A model generated the notes under the pieces. It was not told the origin of the DNA, did no database searches, and saw nothing but the letters and a program-made list of their open reading frames with translations. A program made the translations under genes and the position numbers. Shown piece by piece: positions 1 through 5,381 of a DNA stretch of 7,124 nt (positions within the stretch are counted from its first letter, which is position 1; each line of letters starts with the position of its first letter). Where the stretch lies: contig JALXDB010000150.1 of the NCBI GenBank assembly GCA_026990615.1, forward strand, positions 1 to 7,124, written 5' to 3'. This DNA is from Spirochaetota bacterium (lineage in GTDB: Bacteria > Spirochaetota > B62-G9).

Positions 1-339
1 GCCATGAATATTCTTATGGATTACGATTGGGACGGCAATGTCAGGGAGTTGCAAAATGTAATACAAAGAGGAGTAATTTTAACTGATAAAAATATGATAA
101 CAGAAAATGAAATACCCGAGTACATTTTTTCAAGGGAAAGGATAATTAAACCAATCTTTTCTCCAAAGGTACAGCCATTCAAAGAGGCAAAAAACGAGTT
201 TGAAAGACGGTATTTCGAAAATCTTTTGAAGATAACAGGAGGTAATATAGCAAAGGCATCCAAGATTTCTGGCATCCCGAGGCAGAATATATACAACAAA
301 TTAAAAAAGCATAGAATTGAGGTTGACACTTTTAGATGA
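1..339 (+). CDS. Sigma-54-dependent transcriptional activator, C-terminal fragment (5' end outside window)
   Basis: The reading frame is open from the first base, so the true start lies upstream. The first residues contain WDGNVREL (bases 28-51), the conserved WPGNVREL segment near the end of the AAA+ domain of bacterial enhancer-binding proteins. Here the proline is replaced by aspartate. After a short linker, the last ~45 residues form a Fis-type helix-turn-helix: GGNIAKASKISGI is the first part and PRQNIYNKLKKHRI holds the recognition helix. Proteins of this family bind upstream DNA sites as oligomers and use ATP to open promoters held by sigma-54 RNA polymerase. The N-terminal sensory domain is not visible, so it cannot be said whether this is an NtrC-type response regulator or a FleQ/FlrC-like flagellar regulator. 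An exact sigma-54 promoter 165 bases downstream, in front of cheY, makes it a natural candidate activator of the operon; that link is inference. Confidence 0.93.
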   Translation, partial: AMNILMDYDWDGNVRELQNVIQRGVILTDKNMITENEIPEYIFSRERIIKPIFSPKVQPFKEAKNEFERRYFENLLKITGGNIAKASKISGIPRQNIYNKLKKHRIEVDTFR

Positions 340-340
340 C

Positions 341-356
341 GTCATAAAAATATGAC
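341..356. repeat. Inverted repeat GTCATA-N4-TATGAC, possible activator-binding dyad
   Basis: GTCATA (341-346) and TATGAC (351-356) are perfect inverted copies separated by AAAA. The left arm overlaps an 8-base palindrome, TGACGTCA (337-344), which itself includes the stop codon of the upstream gene. The centre lies about 180 bases upstream of the predicted sigma-54 start site, within the usual range for enhancer-binding protein sites. Function as an upstream activating sequence is inference; short AT-rich dyads also arise by chance. Confidence 0.35.
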
Positions 357-358
357 AC

Positions 359-378
359 ATGTAATAAAATTATTACAT
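359..378. repeat. Perfect 9-bp inverted repeat ATGTAATAA-N2-TTATTACAT; possible enhancer site or weak terminator
   Basis: The arms ATGTAATAA (359-367) and TTATTACAT (370-378) are exact reverse complements around two bases. It starts 20 bases after the stop codon of the sigma-54 activator gene and is followed by a T-rich stretch (381-391). An intrinsic terminator for that gene is possible, but the stem has only one G-C pair per arm. The alternative is a dyad bound by an enhancer-binding protein about 160 bases upstream of the predicted transcription start of cheY. The half-site TGTAAT recurs at 439-444. Sequence alone does not decide between the two. Confidence 0.45.
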
Positions 379-404
379 CCTCTTTTGTTTTGACTTTGTA
401 TATA

Positions 405-422
405 TCCTTCCAGTAGGAAGGA
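405..422 (+). other. GC-rich hairpin TCCTTCC-AGTA-GGAAGGA in the cheY upstream region
   Basis: Seven-base arms TCCTTCC (405-411) and GGAAGGA (416-422) pair perfectly around the tetraloop AGTA. No T tract follows, so it is not a standard intrinsic terminator. The loop and right arm (AGTAGG, 412-417) can instead pair with CCTACT (429-434), giving two mutually exclusive folds. It lies upstream of the predicted sigma-54 start (about base 530), so it would be transcribed only by read-through from the upstream gene. It could equally be a protein-binding dyad in DNA. No role is assigned. Confidence 0.35.
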
Positions 423-503
423 CAAATACCTACTATTCTGTAATTGTTTAAAGTAAAGTAAGTTGCAAGGTTGGTTGAATTATTTTTCCTTTTTATTAAT
501 AAG

Positions 504-519
504 TGGCATATAAATTGCT
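504..519 (+). promoter_or_regulatory. Sigma-54 (RpoN) -24/-12 promoter of the chemotaxis operon
   Basis: TGGCATATAAATTGCT matches the consensus TGGCAYRNNNNTTGCW at every defined position. GG at 505-506 (-24) and GC at 517-518 (-12) have the required spacing. Transcription would start near base 529-531, giving a leader of about 45 bases before the cheY ATG at 575. The upstream gene encodes a sigma-54 activator, which supports the call. The close spacing of the genes from cheY to cheB suggests one transcript from this promoter. Confidence 0.85.
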
Positions 520-555
520 AAATTATAAGTAAAAATCAATAAAAATTATTATGCC

Positions 556-563
556 AAGGAGGT
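556..563 (+). promoter_or_regulatory. Ribosome binding site that fixes the cheY start
   Basis: AAGGAGGT is a full anti-Shine-Dalgarno match ending 11 bases before the ATG at 575. An in-frame ATG at 551 lies immediately 5' of this site and would place it inside the coding region, so 575 is the likelier start. The spacing is slightly long but acceptable for such a strong site. Confidence 0.8.
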
Positions 564-574
564 ATAAAGAGAAC

Positions 575-952
575 ATGGCTGAAAATGGCAAAAAGAAAAG
601 GATACTCATCGTGGATGATGCCGCGTTCATAAGAACTATGGTGAAGGATATTCTGGTGCCCAGGGGCTTTGAAATTGTGGGGGAAGCTACAAATGGAAAT
701 GAGGCCGTTCAGAAATATATGGAATTAAAGCCAGACCTTGTCACTATGGATATAACAATGAAGGAGAAGGATGGGCTTGAAGCTGCTAGGGAGATTCTAA
801 AACGCGACCCGAATGCAAGGATAATAATGGTTACAGCGTTGGGGCAGGAAAAGATGCTTCTTGAATCCTTTAAAATTGGAGTTAAGGATTTTGTAGTCAA
901 ACCTTTTGAGCCAGAAAGGATTCTATCAGCTGTAGAAAAGGCACTTGCGTAA
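575..952 (+). CDS. cheY: Chemotaxis response regulator CheY
   Basis: This is a 125-residue single-domain receiver protein, the normal length for CheY. It takes phosphate from CheA and diffuses to the flagellar switch to alter rotation. The phosphorylation site is complete: acidic pair D14-D15, phospho-acceptor D59 in TMDITM, T87 in MVTAL, and K109 in VVKPF. Position 106, just before VVKPF, is phenylalanine where enteric CheY has the switch tyrosine, which is a common substitution. The segment after D59 reads MKEKDG instead of the usual MPxMDG, so the proline at D+4 is replaced by lysine. No output domain follows the receiver. It is the first gene after the sigma-54 promoter and lies 73 bases before cheX, whose product should dephosphorylate it. 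Start chosen from the AAGGAGGT site; a start at 551 would add eight residues not expected in the family. Confidence 0.96.
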   Translation: MAENGKKKRILIVDDAAFIRTMVKDILVPRGFEIVGEATNGNEAVQKYMELKPDLVTMDITMKEKDGLEAAREILKRDPNARIIMVTALGQEKMLLESFKIGVKDFVVKPFEPERILSAVEKALA

Positions 953-1025
953 TGGGAATTTGAGTAGAGGTGATTTAAAAAGTGTATTGACAGATAAATT
1001 AACTTCCAATCATAAGGAGAAAAGT

Positions 1026-1547
1026 ATGAAGATTAATGCAAAGTATGTAAACCCTTTTATAGAGGCGGCAATAAATGTTATAAAACAGGTTGCTAAAATT
1101 CAGGTAAGGAGAGGGCATCTTTCTTTTAAAGCAAAACCCGAACCGTCCTTCGGTGTTTCTATAATCGTGGGAGTGTACGGATTTCTGACTGGACAGGTGG
1201 TTTACAGTATGAAAACCGAAGTGGCGGAGAGACTTGTTGAAAAGATGCTTGTGGGTAAGTCCCCCGAAGAGAGAAAGGTGCTCTATATCGATACCCTGGG
1301 CGAGCTTGCCAACATGATTACAGGAAATGCAACAGCTTTGTTAAACCAGCACAAAGACCTCTCGCTTAATATTACAACTCCTGCAATAGCCACTGGAGAG
1401 AATATCAGCATAACTCTTGTTCAAAAACCGACTCTTGTTCTGGGGTTATACACGCAATATGGTCCTATCGAGATTAGCATTGCACTGGAAGAAAGAGATG
1501 TGATTGACGAGATAGACGGAGGCGAGGGGGCACTATCTGAGGTATAA
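1026..1547 (+). CDS. cheX: CheY-P phosphatase CheX
   Basis: This 173-residue protein belongs to the CheC/CheX/FliY phosphatase family and is closest in length and pattern to CheX. CheX enzymes hydrolyse the phosphate on CheY-P and so end the signal. The family's catalytic motif ExxN is present once, as E93-L-A-N96 in DTLGELANMITGN (residues 89-101). One motif per chain is typical of CheX, whereas CheC has two. The N-terminal part contains VGVYGFLTGQVVYSM, matching the conserved strand region before the catalytic helix. The start is ATG 1026, with AAGGAG at 1014-1019 and a six-base spacer. The frame is open further upstream to a TTG at 945 overlapping cheY, but that start lacks a ribosome site and adds residues unlike the family. 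The C-terminal ~20 residues are acidic. The gene lies 21 bases before cheA. Confidence 0.92.
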   Translation: MKINAKYVNPFIEAAINVIKQVAKIQVRRGHLSFKAKPEPSFGVSIIVGVYGFLTGQVVYSMKTEVAERLVEKMLVGKSPEERKVLYIDTLGELANMITGNATALLNQHKDLSLNITTPAIATGENISITLVQKPTLVLGLYTQYGPIEISIALEERDVIDEIDGGEGALSEV

Positions 1548-1568
1548 TTAACAAGTTGGGAGGTTTAA

Positions 1569-4500
1569 ATGAGTGCGTGGGAAATGAAAGAGGAATACAA
1601 GGAGATATTCCTCGAAGAATCTGAGGATCAGCTTAGAGAATGGGAAGAAGGACTTCTGGAGCTTGAGAAATCACCAGATAATAAAGAAATTATAGACAAA
1701 ATCTTCAGGGCCATTCATACACTGAAAGGATCAGCCGGTTTTGTGGGGTTTGAAGATCTGCAGAAACTTGCCCATGACCTCGAGTCAGGGCTTCAGGAAG
1801 TCAGGGATGGTACAAAAAGGTTAACTCCCGAAATAATAGAGATACTTTTTGAAGGGCTTGACCTGTGCCAGAAACTAATCTCGGCTTTTGCCGACGGTAA
1901 AGATGCCGGTGTTGATATTGACGAATTTCTTGGTAGGGTAGAAAAAGTAGTAAGCGGGGTAGAAAAATCGAAAGAAGAGAAGTCCCAGGTCAAAGATCAG
2001 ACGCCAAAAAAAGAGATTGTGGAAGAAACTCCTGAAGAGAGCCCCTCCGAAGAAGCTTCATCTTCAAAAAAAGAAAAAGAGCACGGTGATTACAGGCACA
2101 GATATGCTGTTGATATAAAGATAGAAGCTTCTAGCAGAGAGGCATATTTAAGGGCTATTCTTGTTCAGAGCAGGCTTGAGGATATAGGTAAAATACTCTC
2201 TGTGAATCCTCCAATAGAAGAACTTATGAATATGGGGGATGAATTCAGATTTATTGTAACTATTGCAAGTGATTCATCTGCCGAAGAGGTCAGGAAAGCT
2301 GCAGATATAGATCAGGTTAATGTCCTGGAGGTAAAGGAGGTATCAGGAAAAGCACCTGTCGAGGAAAACCGTGTTACAGGCGAGGCAGATAATGAGCCCG
2401 AAGAAAAATTACCTGAGGAGGAAAAAGAAGGTAAAAAAAAGGTTAAAAAGGCTTCTCCTGCTGAGAGAACATCGAGAACCAGTGAGGTGGTCAGGGTACC
2501 GGTTGAAAAGCTGGACGTTATGCTGAACCTTGTCGGGGAACTTGTCGTACAGAATTCGGGGTTTATCTCAATATCAAGAAGATTAAAGGACGAATTTGGC
2601 AGGCTTCCCCTTGTAGCAGAGCTTGAAGGCAAAACAGAAAACCTGGCTAAAATAGCCCGCGACCTCCAGGATGCGGTAATGAAGGTTAGAATGCTCCCCG
2701 TAGAATCGGTCTTTACCAGATTTTACAGGGTCGTGAGAGACCTCGCCAGGGTAAGAAACAAACAGATTGAACTGGAAATTTCCGGTGAGGAAACAGAGAT
2801 AGATAAAAAGATAATTGACAGGATAGGAGAACCTCTTGTTCACCTTGTAAGAAATGCGGTTGACCATGGTATTGAAACACCCGAGGAAAGAAAGAAAGCC
2901 GGGAAAGACCCTGTTGGCCATATTAAGTTGAGTGCCTACCAGGAAGGAGACCATATCTGTGTTGAAGTTTCCGATGATGGTCGTGGAATGGACAGGGAAA
3001 AGATACTTGAAAAGGCCTTTGAAAAAGGGTTAATAAAGGCCAATGAAGCGGAGAAGATGAGCAATGAAGAAGTTTATAAACTTATATTTATGCCCGGTTT
3101 CAGTACGGCAAAGGAGATAACGGATATCTCTGGAAGGGGTGTTGGTCTTGATGTTGTAAAAAGCACGATGGAAGAGATGGGCGGAGAGGTAAGAGTATCT
3201 TCCTCCAAAGGGATAGGTACTACTTTTGTTTTGATACTTCCACTTACAATGGCGATTATTTCTGCAATCATGGTTGAAGTTGGAAACTCGCTCTTTGCCG
3301 TCCCGCTTTCCAATGTAAAAGAGGTTATAAAGGTAAGCTCTTCCGAGTTTATAAAACTCCATCAAAATAGAGTTATAAGAATAAGAGATGAAGTTGTTTC
3401 TGTAGTATACCTCGGAGAACTGTTGAACTTTGTTGAAAATATGAGTTTCGAGTCCGGCGGAATAAACGACATTCCCATAATTGTTGTCAATTACAGCAGT
3501 ATGAGTGTGGGTGTTGCTGTTGATAAACTTATTGGTAAAGAGGAGATAGTAATTAAATCATTGAGCAAGCATTATAAGGAAATTGAGGGCCTTGCAGGGG
3601 CATCAATACTGGGAGACGGCAGAATAGCATTAATACTCGATATAGATTCCCTGATTAAGAGTTACCATGGAATTGATGCAGTTGAAGCAGCATACAGAAA
3701 AGCCATGAGAGAAGCCGGCAAGGTAATGGTCGAAGAGGTCGAACATCCCGTTAGACCTGCTGGAAAGGATCAAAGCGAAATTTCTATAACAGAAGTAAAA
3801 GAAGAGCAAAATAAAGCCGGAGAAGAAGATTCTGAAACGTTTTCTAAAGGAACTCGTATAGAACAAAACGTACCAGAAGAACTTGAGGTCAAAGAAAAAG
3901 ATGAGAAACCCAAGGCGGTAAGAGAGGAAGGTAGAGAGCAACTTTTGAAAGAAGAGAAAAAGGCAGAACATGAAGCTGTGGAGTCCGAAGAAATTGATTA
4001 TTCAGAGAAACAAACACAGGAAAAAGGACCAGGCGGATCTGAAACACGGCCAGAAACTGATGTAGCCGATACTGAAACCCCGGGTAAATCCGGTGAAGAG
4101 GAGGGTGAAGGGGGCTTTGTGGTAGAGAAGATTGATTTTGATGATGGAAGCGAGATAGTAATAGGAACTTTTGGAGCTGAAGAGGATGAAAATATTATTC
4201 TAGATAGCAGGCACAAAGAGATGATTGAAGAGGTTAACACAAACGGTGCCGTTACAGCCTCAATTTCGATGACACAGCTACTGGGTAGAGAGGTCAGAGT
4301 TAGCTTTCCCGATACAAGGTTAATATCAATCACTGAGATTGGCCAGGAACTGGGGGGTGAGGAAAAGCCTGTTTCCGGCATTTATGTTGGGATAGAGGGA
4401 GATATTGATGGCGGTATGTTGATAGTTCTTCCCATGGAGCAGGCCCTGTATTTTTCCGATCTGTTGTTCAGGCGGGAGCCCGGCACTACGGAAGAACTTG

Positions 4501-4811
4501 GTGATGATGAAAAATCGGCTCTTGCGGAGATGACCAATATACTGTCTGCATCCTTTATCAATTCAATAGCAGATTTGACGGGACTTTCTGTTATGTCAGA
4601 AGTTCCTGAGATAAGTATAGATATGTGTCAGTCGGTTATAGATTCTGTCCTTGCGAAATTTAACAGGGTTGGAAGCAAAATACTTTTAACCCAGGCAGAA
4701 ATATATCTTTCAGAAGAGGAACAGACTATATGTCATATGCTCCTCTTCCTCGAGGACGAGTCGTTAACAAAGTTGATTGAAGCTCTTTCAACGAATAAGT
4801 ACAAGGTATGA
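1569..4811 (+). CDS. cheA: Chemotaxis histidine kinase CheA with a C-terminal CheC-like domain
   Basis: CheA autophosphorylates under receptor control and passes phosphate to CheY and CheB in the polar receptor array. Domains in order: P1/Hpt, about 5-125, with H50 in AIHTLKGS; charged linker; a P2-like CheY-binding domain, about 176-257; Lys/Glu-rich linker; P3 dimerisation, about 305-370; P4 ATPase, about 372-558, with N box HLVRNAVDHG (N429), G1 DDGRGMD (469-475), F box FMPGFS (507-512) and G2 GRGVGLDVV (522-530); P5/CheW-like, about 559-700. This core is complete and should be active. It is followed by a Glu/Lys-rich linker (about 720-865) and a CheC-like domain (about 878-1075). At 1080 residues the protein is far longer than usual CheA (about 650-700), because of the linker and the CheC module. 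GGGAGG (1558-1563) precedes the ATG by five bases. No frameshift or stop interrupts the frame, so the fusion is continuous as sequenced. Confidence 0.96.
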   Translation: MSAWEMKEEYKEIFLEESEDQLREWEEGLLELEKSPDNKEIIDKIFRAIHTLKGSAGFVGFEDLQKLAHDLESGLQEVRDGTKRLTPEIIEILFEGLDLCQKLISAFADGKDAGVDIDEFLGRVEKVVSGVEKSKEEKSQVKDQTPKKEIVEETPEESPSEEASSSKKEKEHGDYRHRYAVDIKIEASSREAYLRAILVQSRLEDIGKILSVNPPIEELMNMGDEFRFIVTIASDSSAEEVRKAADIDQVNVLEVKEVSGKAPVEENRVTGEADNEPEEKLPEEEKEGKKKVKKASPAERTSRTSEVVRVPVEKLDVMLNLVGELVVQNSGFISISRRLKDEFGRLPLVAELEGKTENLAKIARDLQDAVMKVRMLPVESVFTRFYRVVRDLARVRNKQIELEISGEETEIDKKIIDRIGEPLVHLVRNAVDHGIETPEERKKAGKDPVGHIKLSAYQEGDHICVEVSDDGRGMDREKILEKAFEKGLIKANEAEKMSNEEVYKLIFMPGFSTAKEITDISGRGVGLDVVKSTMEEMGGEVRVSSSKGIGTTFVLILPLTMAIISAIMVEVGNSLFAVPLSNVKEVIKVSSSEFIKLHQNRVIRIRDEVVSVVYLGELLNFVENMSFESGGINDIPIIVVNYSSMSVGVAVDKLIGKEEIVIKSLSKHYKEIEGLAGASILGDGRIALILDIDSLIKSYHGIDAVEAAYRKAMREAGKVMVEEVEHPVRPAGKDQSEISITEVKEEQNKAGEEDSETFSKGTRIEQNVPEELEVKEKDEKPKAVREEGREQLLKEEKKAEHEAVESEEIDYSEKQTQEKGPGGSETRPETDVADTETPGKSGEEEGEGGFVVEKIDFDDGSEIVIGTFGAEEDENIILDSRHKEMIEEVNTNGAVTASISMTQLLGREVRVSFPDTRLISITEIGQELGGEEKPVSGIYVGIEGDIDGGMLIVLPMEQALYFSDLLFRREPGTTEELGDDEKSALAEMTNILSASFINSIADLTGLSVMSEVPEISIDMCQSVIDSVLAKFNRVGSKILLTQAEIYLSEEEQTICHMLLFLEDESLTKLIEALSTNKYKV
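2415..2446 (+). other. Candidate programmed -1 frameshift or slippage site in the cheA P2-P3 linker
   Basis: Eight A's followed by G (2433-2441) are read as AAA AAA AAG, giving the in-frame slippery heptamer A_AAA_AAG at 2435-2441, the type used in E. coli dnaX. A Shine-Dalgarno-like GAGGAGG (2415-2421) lies 13 bases upstream. A -1 shift would read GGT and then TAA (2444-2446), ending the protein after about 292 residues with only P1 and P2. A 5-bp stem (2453-2457 with 2465-2469) follows but is weak. Similar A-runs occur in cheR (5789-5797) and cheD (5336-5342), so chance in lysine-rich coding sequence is a serious alternative. Confidence 0.2.
4200..4808 (+). other. CheC-like phosphatase/CheD-docking module at the C-terminus of CheA
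   Basis: CheA residues about 878-1080 read like a whole CheC protein of roughly 200 residues. Recognisable family segments are TQLLGREV (902-909), GDIDGGMLIVLP (944-955), FRREPGTTEELGDDEKSALAEMTNIL (967-992, in parts), INSIADLTGL (997-1006) and IDSVLAKF (1024-1031). CheC normally has two ExxN active sites. The second is intact: E987-M-T-N990. The first, aligned without gaps from QLLGR, is E888-V-N-T891, so the catalytic asparagine is lost. No SpoA/FliN-like domain follows, so this is CheC rather than FliY. CheC dephosphorylates CheY-P and binds CheD; both activities are inferred here. Confidence 0.85.
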
Positions 4812-4831
4812 CATTGGGCAAACATCTGGAT

Positions 4832-4835
4832 GGAG
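4832..4835 (+). promoter_or_regulatory. Ribosome binding site used to choose the cheD start
   Basis: GGAG lies six bases before the ATG at 4842. The alternative ATG at 4830 overlaps this site and has only a GGG far upstream, so 4842 is preferred. Further in-frame ATGs at 4854 and 4878 lack a better site. Confidence 0.5.
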
Positions 4836-4841
4836 CAGGTC

Positions 4842-5381
4842 ATGAATGATGTAATGAATAACAGCATAATTGTCAAAATGGGCGAAATGGCGATTGTGAA
4901 AGACCCGGAGTTCAAAAAGAATCTTATTCTAAAGACCACCCTGGGTTCCTGTGTTGGTATAATTCTTGAAGATAGGAAGAATGGCATCAGCGGTCTTTCT
5001 CATATAATGCTTCCCAGTAGGTTCAGAGACGACCCTGCTATTGGTAAATATGCCGATACGGCGATTCCAGCTCTTATCAGACATATGGAAAGGAAAGGGG
5101 CTGATGTTAAGAATATGAAGGCCTATGTTATCGGTGGAGCAGCAATGTTCGGCAGCAGTAGCTCAATATCTAACATAGGTGAAAAGAACTATAGAGCCGT
5201 TAAGGAGATTCTAAAAAAGTATAACATTCCGATTGTACTTGAGGATGTTGGTGGTAACAATGGCCGTACGGTGATTTACAATCATAACACAGGTGAGGTA
5301 AATATCAGGGTCTTAAGTGGTCTTCAGAAAGCTGTAAAAAAGGCAGAAAAAACCAAAGAATTACAAGGAGTTAAAGTTTAA
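4842..5381 (+). CDS. cheD: Chemoreceptor glutamine deamidase CheD
   Basis: CheD hydrolyses specific receptor glutamines to glutamate, and in CheC-containing systems it also binds CheC and modulates phosphatase activity and receptor-kinase output. The 179-residue protein has the family's catalytic region: TTLGSCVG with nucleophile C37, then GLSHIMLP with H54, and threonines T32/T33 just before the LGSC motif. IGGAAMFG further on is also characteristic, as is the C-terminal region with GGNNGRTVIYNHNTGEVNIR. Length is normal. The last ~15 residues are lysine-rich and lie beyond the conserved domain. The start at 4842 is preferred because GGAG lies six bases upstream; ATG 4830 would add four residues. 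It lies 30 bases after cheA, whose C-terminus carries a CheC-like domain, so the usual CheC partner of CheD appears to be tethered to the kinase. Its stop codon TAA shares one base with the cheR ATG. Confidence 0.95.
   Translation: MNDVMNNSIIVKMGEMAIVKDPEFKKNLILKTTLGSCVGIILEDRKNGISGLSHIMLPSRFRDDPAIGKYADTAIPALIRHMERKGADVKNMKAYVIGGAAMFGSSSSISNIGEKNYRAVKEILKKYNIPIVLEDVGGNNGRTVIYNHNTGEVNIRVLSGLQKAVKKAEKTKELQGVKV

Noticed and set aside
359..391. Intrinsic terminator of the sigma-54 activator gene
   Set aside because: The stem has one G-C pair per arm and the following T-rich stretch is broken by C and G. It is kept only as an inverted repeat with an open function.
390..395. TTGACT as a sigma-70 -35 element upstream of cheY
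   Set aside because: No TATAAT-like sequence occurs at the right distance; the region there is the GC-rich hairpin.
987..992. Perfect -35-like TTGACA in the cheY-cheX gap
   Set aside because: No acceptable -10 box lies 16-18 bases downstream; the best, CATAAG, overlaps the cheX ribosome binding site and would start transcription at the start codon.
945..1025. Longer cheX form starting at TTG 945 and overlapping cheY
   Set aside because: No ribosome site precedes it, the added residues do not resemble the family, and ATG 1026 has AAGGAG at ideal spacing.
2327..2341. Two adjacent Shine-Dalgarno-like sequences inside cheA (GGAGGT and AAAGGAGGT)
   Set aside because: No in-frame start codon follows at a usable distance; they encode Glu-Val and Lys-Glu-Val in the linker after P2.
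2583..2954. Open reading frames on the - strand opposite cheA
   Set aside because: They lie entirely within a strongly conserved coding region, have no ribosome sites or recognisable domains, and are explained as antisense shadows.
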